Position numbers and translations under genes: made by a program
NCBI RefSeq assembly: GCF_000612505.1
Contig: NZ_CP004078.1
Coordinates: 4,577,925 to 4,641,924, forward strand
Direction of reading: 5' to 3'
From: Paenibacillus sabinae T27
Lineage (GTDB): Bacteria > Bacillota > Bacilli > Paenibacillales > Paenibacillaceae
Length of the DNA: 64,000 nucleotides
Notes under the pieces: model-generated
Seen by the model: the letters and a program-made list of their open reading frames with translations, nothing else
Databases searched by the model: none
What the model was told of the DNA's origin: nothing
In this document: piece after piece, positions 32,275-40,749 of the stretch
How the letters are laid out: each line of letters starts with the position of its first letter
Position numbering within the stretch: the stretch's first letter is position 1

Positions 32275-33963
32275 ATGGCTGGAAAAAGTAAAGCGTTTGT
32301 GGTGTTGGGAGTTATCGCAGTGGCTGTTTTTGCTCTTGTATATTTCGGGATCAGTTTAACCTCCAATTTAGGTAAAAGCCAGACACAGGTAACCGCGGAA
32401 GACGCGACCAAGCAGCTGGATAAACTGTACAAAAGCATTTCTGTAACTTCCGCGGAACCGGTAAAGGGTCAGATCGACCTTGATCCTGCATCTGTCGGCG
32501 ACTCCTTGCCCGATATCTCCAAATTCCCTATTTCCGTAGCCAATACAACGGACAGTTTCATTGAAATTTTCTCTTCTACGGAGAAGTCAGGAACCGGCGT
32601 AGACGGGTGGTTGAACGAAGTAGCGACAGACTTCAACAATTCCAATTTTATGGTGAATGGGAAACCGGTCTCGGTCAAGATCCGCAATATTGCCTCGGGA
32701 ACAGCCGCAGATTATATAAAGTCGGGCAAGTATGTGCCGGATGCCTTCACACCTTCCAATGAGCTGTGGGGCGAAATGGTCAAAGCGCAAGGCATCCCCA
32801 TTCAGCTTGTATCGAAGCGTCTTACCGGGAATGTAGCCGGTATTGTAACAACCAAGAAAAAGTATGACGAGCTCGTGGATAAATACGGCTCCTTGAATAT
32901 CAAGACGGTTACAGACGCTATTGCCAATAACGAGCTGGCTATGGGGTATACCGATCCTTTCGCCAGTTCCACCGGCCTCAACTTTCTGGTGACCGCCCTT
33001 CAGACGTTTGACAGCTCGGATTTACTAGGGGATAAGGCGGTTCAAGGGTTTGAGAAATTCCAGGCCAATGTCCCTTTCACCGCGTCTACAACTTTGCAAA
33101 TGCGTGACGCGGCCAAGTCGGGAATGCTTGACGCTTTTGTCCTGGAGTACCAAACGTATGTCAATGCGCCGGATCTGAAGAGCGGCTACGTATTCACTCC
33201 TTTTGGCGTAAGGCATGACAGTCCGCTGTATGCTTTGGGCAATTTACCTCAAGATAAGCTGGACATTATCAAGAAGTTTGCGGAGTTCGCCGAGCAGGAT
33301 AAGTATCAGAAATCAGCTGCGGACAAAGGGTTCAATGGTCTGCCGGATTACCACTCCGAGCTTAACGCGGTTGACGGTACCCTTCTCTCCTCCGCCCAGA
33401 AGCTGTGGAAGGAAAAGAAGAACGGGAATAAGCCGATCGCAGCGGTATTTGTGGCCGATGTATCCGGAAGTATGGATGGTGAGCCTCTCAACCGGTTAAG
33501 AGAGTCGTTATTAAAAGGTCAAAAGTACCTCGGCAGGGACAACAGCATTGGGTTGGTTTCTTACTCCAGTGAAGTGTCCATCAATCTTCCGATTGGGAAA
33601 TACGACGCGAATCAGCAGTCTATGTTTGTGGGAGCCGTTAACAGCCTGCAGGCTGGCGGCGGTACAGCTACTTTTGACGGAATTGTGGTGGCCATGAAAA
33701 TGCTTCAAGATGAGCTAACGGCTCACCCTGATGTTAAACCCGTAATCTTTGTCTTAAGCGACGGGGAAACGAATGAAGGGCATTCGCTCGATGAAATCAG
33801 AGGGTTAATTGAAACCTATAAAATCCCGGTATACACGATTGGCTATAATGCGAACATCCAGGCGCTGCAAAGCATTTCAAGTATCAACGAGGCGGCCAGC
33901 ATCAACGCGGATACGGACGATGTTGTGTATAAGATCGGTAATTTGCTCAACGTGCAAATGTGA
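32275..33963 (+). CDS. Membrane-anchored protein with substrate-binding-like and VWA domains
   Basis: A 562-residue extracytoplasmic protein. Residues about 6-28 form one membrane anchor (AFVVLGVIAVAVFALVYFGI). Residues about 85-350 look like a type-2 periplasmic-binding fold (FIEIFSSTEKSGTGVDGWLN, DAFTPSNELWGEMVKAQGI, ELAMGYTDPFASSTGLNFLV). Residues about 385-560 are a von Willebrand A domain with a complete MIDAS: DVSGSM, the Thr in GGGTATFDG and the Asp in VLSDGETNEG. The start ATG 32275 is better spaced from GAGGGAG than the ATG at 32269. Binding-protein/VWA fusions of this sort may sense a ligand and hold a metal-dependent protein partner. It lies between a two-TM protein and TelA. Confidence 0.85.
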   Translation: MAGKSKAFVVLGVIAVAVFALVYFGISLTSNLGKSQTQVTAEDATKQLDKLYKSISVTSAEPVKGQIDLDPASVGDSLPDISKFPISVANTTDSFIEIFSSTEKSGTGVDGWLNEVATDFNNSNFMVNGKPVSVKIRNIASGTAADYIKSGKYVPDAFTPSNELWGEMVKAQGIPIQLVSKRLTGNVAGIVTTKKKYDELVDKYGSLNIKTVTDAIANNELAMGYTDPFASSTGLNFLVTALQTFDSSDLLGDKAVQGFEKFQANVPFTASTTLQMRDAAKSGMLDAFVLEYQTYVNAPDLKSGYVFTPFGVRHDSPLYALGNLPQDKLDIIKKFAEFAEQDKYQKSAADKGFNGLPDYHSELNAVDGTLLSSAQKLWKEKKNGNKPIAAVFVADVSGSMDGEPLNRLRESLLKGQKYLGRDNSIGLVSYSSEVSINLPIGKYDANQQSMFVGAVNSLQAGGGTATFDGIVVAMKMLQDELTAHPDVKPVIFVLSDGETNEGHSLDEIRGLIETYKIPVYTIGYNANIQALQSISSINEAASINADTDDVVYKIGNLLNVQM

Positions 33964-33986
33964 TTTCTATTTTAGGAGGGGTTACC

Positions 33987-35126
33987 ATGGCATTTACAAT
34001 GGAAGTCGTCAATCCGGAGAAGATTAAGTCGGCAATTGAAGAGCAGGTTAAGCCTGTGCCCGAGGAAGTAGCCCAGCTAAAGGAGCTGGCGGTAAACAAT
34101 GTCTCCACGATCCTGGAGCTGGATGTCGATTCACTGGAGAAGCGGAAAGAGATCCTGCAATCGATCGATCAATTCGGTATGAATACGATGCGGTCCTCGT
34201 CGGAGAAAAATGCACTTTTGCAGGTGTCTGTGGGGAATCTGTCCAGAACGGGCGATGAAGGCGGCCAAGTCGCCAAAGGGCTGACCGAGCTTCAGCTTCA
34301 GTTGAAGGATTTGGACCCGAGTGTGGTGGATTTTGCGAAGAGCGGTTTCCTGGGCAAGTTCTTTAACCCGCTGCGCAGCTACTTTGCCAAGTATCAGAAG
34401 GCGGATGCCGTTATTTCGGATATTATTACTTCTTTAGATAAAGGCAAATCTGTATTAAAAAACGATAATACGACTTTGGAATTTGAACAGCAGGCGCTGC
34501 GGGAGCTCACCAAAAAGCTGCAAAAGGAAATCCAGCTTGGCATGCTGATGGATGAAGAAATCGAATCTCAGATTGAGGCGGCAAAATCACGCAATGAGTC
34601 GGAGGATAAAATCCGGTTCATCACTGAAGAAGTGCTGTTTCCGCTGCGTCAGCGCGTGATGGATTTACAGCAAATGCAGGTAGTCAATCAACAGGGAATT
34701 ATGGCGATTGAAGTCGTCATCCGAAATAACAAAGAGCTGATCCGCGGGGTGGACAGAGCCCGAAATGTAACGATCTCCGCCCTCAAAATCTCCGTTACCG
34801 TGGCCAGTGCGCTCTACAATCAACGGATCGTCTTGAAAAAGATTGAGCTGCTAAATCAAACTACCAACGATCTGATAAGCGGCACCTCCAAAATGCTGAA
34901 AGATCAAGGCGCGGCGATCCATAAGCAGTCTCTGGAAACGAGTATTTCGGTAGATACGTTAAAACAGGCTTTCACTGACGTACTGTCGGCTCTGGATTCC
35001 ATCAGCACTTACAAGCAGGAGGCCCTCCCCAAAATGCGTGACACCATTAATCAGTTCAGAGAGCTGGCGGATACCGGAGAGCAGCAAATACAGCGCTTGG
35101 AGAAGGGACAGAAGCTGGGGCTGTAG
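33987..35126 (+). CDS. telA: TelA-family (toxic anion resistance) protein
   Basis: A 379-residue cytosolic, almost wholly helical protein of the TelA/KlaA family, linked by name to tellurite resistance and, in Bacilli, to envelope-stress and antimicrobial tolerance. Family-typical stretches are LLQVSVGNLSRTGDEGGQVA, FFNPLRSYFAKYQKADAVI and the C-terminal RNVTISALKISVTVASALYNQRIVL. Start ATG 33987 follows TTTAGGAGGGG. It is 23 nt behind the VWA gene and ends before a strong terminator. The biochemical role of the family is not known. Confidence 0.92.
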   Translation: MAFTMEVVNPEKIKSAIEEQVKPVPEEVAQLKELAVNNVSTILELDVDSLEKRKEILQSIDQFGMNTMRSSSEKNALLQVSVGNLSRTGDEGGQVAKGLTELQLQLKDLDPSVVDFAKSGFLGKFFNPLRSYFAKYQKADAVISDIITSLDKGKSVLKNDNTTLEFEQQALRELTKKLQKEIQLGMLMDEEIESQIEAAKSRNESEDKIRFITEEVLFPLRQRVMDLQQMQVVNQQGIMAIEVVIRNNKELIRGVDRARNVTISALKISVTVASALYNQRIVLKKIELLNQTTNDLISGTSKMLKDQGAAIHKQSLETSISVDTLKQAFTDVLSALDSISTYKQEALPKMRDTINQFRELADTGEQQIQRLEKGQKLGL

Positions 35127-35206
35127 CAGAAGCCCGAGCTGAAGACCCCCAGCGCCGCCCGTCTAACGGGAGGTCTCCCCGTACTCAATGAGCTTAAGCC
35201 CCAAAC

Positions 35207-35244
35207 AAAACAGCAAGCCTCCGGATACCGGAAGCTTGCTGTTG
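35207..35244 (+). terminator. Rho-independent terminator after telA
   Basis: AACAGCAAGC and GCTTGCTGTT close a stem with inner TCCGG/CCGGA. The stem sequence and the preceding CAAA are almost the same as the terminator at 31322. Confidence 0.8.
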
Positions 35245-35309
35245 GTATTTTCTGGTCCCTGACTGCTTACCAAACCGTCTATAAAAGAGCAAATAGAGCG
35301 GTTACATTT

Positions 35310-35786
35310 TTAACGCAAACTTTCACGCATCGCACCCAGCACCAGGGTATATCCGTCAGGGTCTTTAATATAGGCGTTCTTGAATTCCAAATTACCGTGT
35401 GTACCCGAAAAAGGCTCGACGGCAATATTGCCGCCATTTCGGCGCACCTCTTCGACCAAAGGCTCCAGCTCATCCCATTTGACATGGACAAAGGTGTCCC
35501 ATCCGTAATCGGGACCTTCCCACTCGGTGGGATAATCCGGACGCTTCCGGGAGACGGCGTTTGGCCGGACATCATCGGGAGAAACCGCCTGCTGCAGGAT
35601 AACGATCATTCCGCCTCGCTCGGCGTGCCCCCAGTCATCAACCTTACACCCGAGAACATCACGGTAATATGCCTGTGACTTTGCAAGATCCGAAACTAAA
35701 CGAACTTGAATCGTAAGTCCAAAACCCTCTTTCCGCCGAGCACTCTCGCTTCGCATTGGATTTGCCTCTGCCGTTTGTTCGTTCAA
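35310..35786 (-). CDS. VOC-family (glyoxalase/bleomycin-resistance fold) protein
   Basis: A 158-residue protein with paired beta-alpha-beta-beta-beta units. Visible parts are LTIQVRLVSDLAKSQAYYRDVLGCKVDDWG and the second unit ending YIKDPDGYTLVLGA, with a likely metal or ligand Glu near the end of the first strand set. The substrate is unknown; members include dioxygenases, isomerases and antibiotic-binding proteins. The start is TTG 35786 with AAAGGAG upstream. It is convergent with telA. Confidence 0.88.
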   Translation of the reverse strand: MNEQTAEANPMRSESARRKEGFGLTIQVRLVSDLAKSQAYYRDVLGCKVDDWGHAERGGMIVILQQAVSPDDVRPNAVSRKRPDYPTEWEGPDYGWDTFVHVKWDELEPLVEEVRRNGGNIAVEPFSGTHGNLEFKNAYIKDPDGYTLVLGAMRESLR

Positions 35787-35837
35787 GATTCTTTTCTCCT
35801 TTCAAATGATGCCTAAGATTGAGAACCCATTCTCATT

Positions 35838-35921
35838 ATAGCCGGAATAACAGCTTCACGACAGGAATCTTTTTCAGCAGGAGCACAATCCCAAGGGAAA
35901 GAATCATTACGGCCGCTCCAT
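35838..35921 (-). pseudogene. 3'-terminal stub of an acyltransferase gene (direct repeat copy 1)
   Basis: Translated on the minus strand, this gives GAAVMILSLGIVLLLKKIP and then VVKLLFRL and a stop. That is the C-terminus of the acyltransferase encoded at 46595-47752 with one residue changed. The 84 nt differ from 46597-46680 at seven positions by my count. The match begins 6 nt after the stop of the ABC permease gene and ends just after the acyltransferase stop. Confidence 0.9.
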
Positions 35922-35926
35922 TCTGT

Positions 35927-36652
35927 TCAATCCGCCCTTTTAATAAATACTTTGACCATAACATACAGAAGCGCCAAATGAAATATAAGCCCCACGCCAA
36001 AATCCGCAATAGCAATAAGAGGGTTGCCTTTTTCTATAGCAAAAAACGCTTCAGCCGGCCAATACGTAGGAATCCAAGCCCCCAGAAGCTGCCATGCATC
36101 TGGTACAAAATAAGCTGCCGCAGGCCCTGCAATCAGTAATCCGCCTATCTTAGATAAAGCCAAGCCTTCTACCTTATTGGCAGCAAAAGCTGCAAGGAAC
36201 AAGGTGAAGCAAGGCGCTTCAATGGCTAGTAACAGGAGTATGAAGATCATTCCCAAATGAATTTCAGATCGTCCCGAAAAGATCAGATAGATGGATGAAA
36301 GTAATACACAGAGCAGGGATGGAAGAATTAACCGATATAGAATGTAGCCCCTTCGCATAAGCGGCGTAACCGCATAATAGGAAATGATATTTTCATCGCG
36401 TTCATCAAGCATTAACAGCCCGGTCATCATGCCTGTCAGCATTGGAATGGTCGACGCTAAGAAAATTGCGGTAAAGCTGCTGTACTTATAGATATCAAAC
36501 GAAAAGCTGCTCATTAGCCAATCTGCGACAACCGGGAATATATATCGCGAAACAACAAGAAGAGCCAGGGGAGCAAAGAATCCTGCCATTAGTACGGGGT
36601 CCAGACCAGCATGGCGAATATCATGGATGAGAAGCGACCGGTATTTATTCAT
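35927..36652 (-). CDS. ABC transporter permease, second subunit
   Basis: A 241-residue integral membrane protein with about six hydrophobic segments (for example PLALLVVSRYIFPVVADWLM and FTAIFLASTIPMLTGMMTGL). It follows another permease with a 4-nt overlap and belongs to a three-gene ABC-2-type exporter. The motif DERDENIISYYAVTPLMRRGYI resembles the cytosolic loop of bacteriocin-immunity and drug-export permeases. The cargo is unknown. Its stop codon directly borders a duplicated gene stub (35838-35921). Confidence 0.85.
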   Translation of the reverse strand: MNKYRSLLIHDIRHAGLDPVLMAGFFAPLALLVVSRYIFPVVADWLMSSFSFDIYKYSSFTAIFLASTIPMLTGMMTGLLMLDERDENIISYYAVTPLMRRGYILYRLILPSLLCVLLSSIYLIFSGRSEIHLGMIFILLLLAIEAPCFTLFLAAFAANKVEGLALSKIGGLLIAGPAAAYFVPDAWQLLGAWIPTYWPAEAFFAIEKGNPLIAIADFGVGLIFHLALLYVMVKVFIKRAD

Positions 36653-37362
36653 CCCCCTGCTCCTCCCCTGCCCACGCTCATCAGAACATGGTGTTCACAG
36701 GACCGCTTGGCCCATATAAAGACTGCAACATTCCAAATTAGCAATATCCCTATGGAATACAAATAATCCGTGATCGATATAGCTGAAAATGCCCCGTTCA
36801 GTAATCTTAACGTCCCTTCGGTCGGCAGCGCCAGAAAGAGCCCCGAGTTCCATATTTTCAAATAACCAAGCAGCGGAAGCACAAACGGCAGCGCATAAGC
36901 CTGAGAAAGCAGAATGAAGCTGTTAATGGTTTGACAGTGAGCCACAACTCCAATGGACAGTAGCGTCATCAAGGATGATGTCAAGACGATCCCAACAGAG
37001 AATGCCAACGGAGATACCGGAATTCCGCTTGCTGCCACGTGTATACCCCAAGCTGCCAACAGAGACAACACAGATAACGAACCCGCTTTTGAAAGCAAAT
37101 ATTCCCTGACACGAATTGGAGTGACAAATAAAGGATCATGGATACCCTGATCCTTTTCCAGAAGCACAATCCCTCCTGCTAAAATAAGACCGAGTGCACT
37201 GGGGTCGCTAAATGTTAACAATACAATTACTTTCTCCCGATATCCATCAGGAATAAAACGCAGCAGCACCCAATAGAACACGCAGACAACAATATAGACC
37301 CAATAGAAGCCATGGCGCCATTGAAAGCGGATATCAAAGGCAAATGCAGCCCTGAATCTCAT
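36649..37362 (-). CDS. ABC transporter permease, first subunit
   Basis: A 237-residue membrane protein with about six hydrophobic helices, overlapping the ATPase gene and the next permease by 4 nt each. The loop LEKDQGIHDPLFVTPIRVREYLLSK is the counterpart of the cytosolic loop in ABC-2 permeases and probably contacts the ATPase. With its partner it would form a heterodimeric exporter. Confidence 0.85.
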   Translation of the reverse strand: MRFRAAFAFDIRFQWRHGFYWVYIVVCVFYWVLLRFIPDGYREKVIVLLTFSDPSALGLILAGGIVLLEKDQGIHDPLFVTPIRVREYLLSKAGSLSVLSLLAAWGIHVAASGIPVSPLAFSVGIVLTSSLMTLLSIGVVAHCQTINSFILLSQAYALPFVLPLLGYLKIWNSGLFLALPTEGTLRLLNGAFSAISITDYLYSIGILLIWNVAVFIWAKRSCEHHVLMSVGRGGAGG

Positions 37363-38213
37363 GTCAGCTTCCTCCCGGTAACATCAATAAATATTTGTTC
37401 CAGCGAAGCTTCCATGGAATGGATCGTTTCTATGGGGTACTCCCGAATAAGCCGCAAAAATTGCTCATTCTCTCCAATACCATCCAGAGAATATTCGGCA
37501 AGACTTATCCCATTCTGATGGCGGTACTCTAACCGCACTCGCTTGTTTCCTTTTAGAAGCTTCAGCTCACGAGGAGAATCAATTAACTTGATCTGACCAT
37601 CTACAATAAAAGCGACCCGGTCGCATAGCTCCTCCGCGGCTTGCATGTTATGCGTGGTTATGATTACCGTCTTCCCATTCGCTTTCTTTTCCAGAATGAG
37701 GTCCTTCATCCTCTTGGCATTGACGGGATCAAGCCCTGAAGTCGGTTCATCCAGAAAGAGGATACCGGGATCATTCAGGAGTGCCCGGCAGAAATTCAAC
37801 CTCATCTTCATCCCCTTCGACAGTTGGGAAACCTTCATGTTAGCGGCGTCCGCCAGATCAACCTGCTTCAGAAGATGTATCGGTTCCTCTGTTCGTCCCG
37901 CATAGAGTGACCGAAAATGCTTCAGGTTTTCCATTGCCGTAAACTTCGAGTAGAAGTTCGGGAATTCGAAGGCTACTCCAATTTGCTCGAAATATTCCGG
38001 CCCGGTATTCCTTATTTCTGTGCCCATAACCTTAACGCTGCCCAGATATTTTTTCAAGACTCCGATTAATATCTTTTGCGTGGTGCTTTTTCCCGCTCCT
38101 GACGGCCCCAGAAATCCAAACACCTCTCCTTGCGGTATCATGAAGTCAAGTCCGCAAAGTGTAGGCTCCTGCTGGCCGGGATAGGTATAATAAAGGTCCT
38201 CCACCTGAATCAT
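37359..38213 (-). CDS. ABC transporter ATP-binding protein
   Basis: A 284-residue ABC-2-type ATPase. Walker A is GPSGAGKSTTQKI, signature LSKGMKMRLNFCRALL, Walker B GILFLDEPTSGLDP and the His switch in IITTHNMQAA. A C-terminal extension of about 60 residues follows, as in drug and lantibiotic exporters. First gene of the exporter set, 27 nt after the potassium transporter gene, so it may be read through from the ion-transport array. Confidence 0.95.
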   Translation of the reverse strand: MIQVEDLYYTYPGQQEPTLCGLDFMIPQGEVFGFLGPSGAGKSTTQKILIGVLKKYLGSVKVMGTEIRNTGPEYFEQIGVAFEFPNFYSKFTAMENLKHFRSLYAGRTEEPIHLLKQVDLADAANMKVSQLSKGMKMRLNFCRALLNDPGILFLDEPTSGLDPVNAKRMKDLILEKKANGKTVIITTHNMQAAEELCDRVAFIVDGQIKLIDSPRELKLLKGNKRVRLEYRHQNGISLAEYSLDGIGENEQFLRLIREYPIETIHSMEASLEQIFIDVTGRKLT

Positions 38214-38240
38214 GATATCTCCCCCTTGGGATGAAAATCC

Positions 38241-39599
38241 TTAACCAATTAGCAGTTTCTCTTCCGGATAACGGTATTTTTGCTTCTTATTTCGCTGTGC
38301 TAGCGCAAAAGCCAAGGTCAATGGGCCGAGTCTGCCAATAAACATAGTAATAATAATGACCAATTTACCTAAGGGTGAAAGTTCAGGGGTTAATCCCATG
38401 GACATCCCTACCGTTCCGAATGCAGATGTTGCTTCAAACAGCAGCACTAAAAAGTCTTTATGCAGTCGATATTCTGTAATCGTTAAGAGAAATGCAGCTG
38501 CAATTACTACTCCCACAGAAATAGTCATAACTGCCAGTGCTCTGAATATCATTTTTTGAGATATGCGTTTTTTCAAAAGCTGCACATCTTCGTTCCCCTT
38601 CACTGTTGCCATAATGCTGAGTACCAGTACAGCGAAAGTACTTGTTTTGATGCCTCCGCCTGTCGACCCGGAGGATGCCCCGATAAACATTAAAAAAATC
38701 ATGAAAAACTGGGAAGCAGGCATCATACTGGCAACGTCAATCGAATTGAATCCAGCCGTCCGAGTAACTACACCCTGAAAATATCCGGCCCAGAGTCGTT
38801 CGGTCCACGATAGCCCGCCGAACGTTCTGGTATTAAAGAGTTCGATTACGAATATTACCAGAAAGCCAACTAAACAAAGGAGTCCGGATGTAATTACAAC
38901 TACTTTTGAATGAAAGGCAAGGTCTCTCCACCGTTTCTTTCGGTAAAGATCCAGAATCACAGTAAACCCGATGCCCCCGACGATAAAAAGAGAAGAGATT
39001 ACCAGGTTAATTGATGGATCTCCAACATAGCGGCTCAAACTATCGGGCCACAACGCGAATCCCGCATTATTAAATGCTGAAACAGCATGAAATATCCCGT
39101 AGTAGATCGCCCTTGTCGGCCCTAGTTCATCTGCCCATCGAATGGTTAACAATGCGGCTCCAAGAGTCTCAACAATAAAAGCAATGAGGAAGATGCTAAG
39201 TGATAGACGGACAACCCCTTGCGTAGTAACTGAGTTAGCAGATTCCTGGATAAGCAGGCGCTCTTTTAATCCAATTCTTCTTCCCATCACAACGGCGATT
39301 AGCACACCAAATGTCATAAATCCCAATCCGCCAATTTGAATTAAACATAGGATCACGATTTGTCCGAATGGAGAGAAGGCCGTACCCGTATCGAGAACAA
39401 CCAGTCCAGTTACACATACGGCTGAAGTCGAGGTAAACCATGCGTTGAGCCAGCCCACACTATTCCCCGTTGAAGATGATATCGGCAAAGCAAGTAATAA
39501 AGCACCTAATAATATTGGAATAGCAAAACCCAGCAGTATAATCCTTGAGGAAGTCAAACTGAGTTTACCTGTAACCATCTTCAAACCTTTTAAAAACAT
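38241..39599 (-). CDS. TrkH/KtrB-family potassium transporter
   Basis: A 452-residue membrane protein with four membrane-pore-membrane repeats. Selectivity-filter-like segments are visible, such as TSTSAVCVTGLVVLDTGTAF, SAFNNAGFALW, TRTAGFNSIDV and EATSAFGTVGMSMGLTP, each with the conserved Gly. Length and features fit KtrB rather than the longer TrkH. KtrB needs a cytosolic RCK subunit (KtrA), which is not in the window. It lies 21 nt after mrpG, so potassium uptake and sodium/proton exchange appear to share an operon. Confidence 0.93.
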   Translation of the reverse strand: MFLKGLKMVTGKLSLTSSRIILLGFAIPILLGALLLALPISSSTGNSVGWLNAWFTSTSAVCVTGLVVLDTGTAFSPFGQIVILCLIQIGGLGFMTFGVLIAVVMGRRIGLKERLLIQESANSVTTQGVVRLSLSIFLIAFIVETLGAALLTIRWADELGPTRAIYYGIFHAVSAFNNAGFALWPDSLSRYVGDPSINLVISSLFIVGGIGFTVILDLYRKKRWRDLAFHSKVVVITSGLLCLVGFLVIFVIELFNTRTFGGLSWTERLWAGYFQGVVTRTAGFNSIDVASMMPASQFFMIFLMFIGASSGSTGGGIKTSTFAVLVLSIMATVKGNEDVQLLKKRISQKMIFRALAVMTISVGVVIAAAFLLTITEYRLHKDFLVLLFEATSAFGTVGMSMGLTPELSPLGKLVIIITMFIGRLGPLTLAFALAQRNKKQKYRYPEEKLLIG

Positions 39600-39620
39600 A
39601 TTTCAGGGCTCCTATGGCAT

Positions 39621-40004
39621 TTATTTTTGATTACCAGAGTGCATTTCCCGCTCCAATACCGGCTTCATATCATCCTGGATACTGTTCTCCCACAGCTTAA
39701 CACCCGAACGGTAGGCGGCTCTCCCGTTTAAATGTCCTGCTACCGGTGATGTGATGAAGACGAACACAATGGCGATTAGCAGCTTGAAGCTGACAACCTC
39801 CACATTGAACATCATGTAAAGAAAGGCCCCTGCGAGAACACAAAGCACGCCAAGGGTCGCACTCTTGGTTGCCGCGTGAGAGCGTAAATATACATCCGGC
39901 AGACGGACCAATCCAAACGCGCTGATTCCGCAGAACAGAGCACCAAACAGTACCAGAACGGCGATAAGCCATTCACCGGCCATGTTCATCATCTCCACGT
40001 TCAA
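39621..40004 (-). CDS. mrpG: Na+/H+ antiporter subunit G
   Basis: A 127-residue membrane subunit of the Mrp complex with three hydrophobic helices and the family block FGLVRLPDVYLRSHAATKSATLGV. It overlaps mrpF by 32 nt. In the complex the small subunits E, F and G form the part thought to carry the cation path. The C-terminal tail is charged and cytosolic. Confidence 0.93.
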   Translation of the reverse strand: MNVEMMNMAGEWLIAVLVLFGALFCGISAFGLVRLPDVYLRSHAATKSATLGVLCVLAGAFLYMMFNVEVVSFKLLIAIVFVFITSPVAGHLNGRAAYRSGVKLWENSIQDDMKPVLEREMHSGNQK

Positions 40005-40266
40005 TCACAACACCTCTTTCGATATATCTGGCCAAAGCCGTTGTTCCTATAAATGTCAGAATGCCTATGACAAGAATAATCTCGATAAAATCCTGTGTTC
40101 TCAGCAGCATGCCGATTACCGCAATCATAGCCAGAAGATTAATGCCTATTGTGTCGAGTGCGGCAATCCGGTCGGGACGGGTAGGACCTTTAATCAAGCG
40201 GTATGTGCAGGCTAATACGGCTAATGAGAGAATGACCAGCGCAGCCGTCAGAAGGGCTGAAACCAT
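39973..40266 (-). CDS. mrpF: Na+/H+ antiporter subunit F
   Basis: A 97-residue three-helix subunit with the MrpF signature KGPTRPDRIAALDTIGINLL. It starts within one base of the mrpE end and overlaps mrpG, so the set is translationally coupled. Confidence 0.93.
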   Translation of the reverse strand: MVSALLTAALVILSLAVLACTYRLIKGPTRPDRIAALDTIGINLLAMIAVIGMLLRTQDFIEIILVIGILTFIGTTALARYIERGVVIERGDDEHGR

Positions 40267-40748
40267 TACCGCGTCACCTCCCTGATCGCTTGTTCAAATG
40301 TGCCTCTAATTTGCTCGGAGAGCAGGTCCGCGTCCTCTATATCCATTGCATGGATATAGAGGGTCTGCCCGCTCCCGGATACTTCGAGGGTCAACGTTCC
40401 CGGTGTCAGACAAATCAGGCATGAGAGAAGGGTAATCTCCCAATCCGATGTAAGGCTGGTCTGATAGGCAAAGATTCCCGGACGAATGGTTAGCTTCGGA
40501 CGAAGAATATGTCTCATGACCGTAAAGCCGGATACGGTTAACTCCCGCATGAACAGCAGAAGCAATTTCAGAATGGCCCACACTCGCTTGAGGTAGAAGG
40601 GCTCGAACCAAAACCTCCGCAGCAGCAGCAGTACGGCAGCGCCCAGCAGCAATCCAATCGTGAAGCGGGAGCCGGACCAATCATTATTAAGCAGCATCCA
40701 CAGGAAGGCAATCATCAGGTTGAGTACAAATTGCAAGGCCATCTTCAA
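40266..40748 (-). CDS. mrpE: Na+/H+ antiporter subunit E
   Basis: A 160-residue subunit. Two or three N-terminal membrane helices are followed by a cytosolic domain with the family motif SCLICLTPGTLTLEVSGSGQTLYIHAMD. It is needed for a stable Mrp complex. It starts 1 nt after the mrpD stop. Confidence 0.93.
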   Translation of the reverse strand: MKMALQFVLNLMIAFLWMLLNNDWSGSRFTIGLLLGAAVLLLLRRFWFEPFYLKRVWAILKLLLLFMRELTVSGFTVMRHILRPKLTIRPGIFAYQTSLTSDWEITLLSCLICLTPGTLTLEVSGSGQTLYIHAMDIEDADLLSEQIRGTFEQAIREVTR

Positions 40749-40749
40749 T

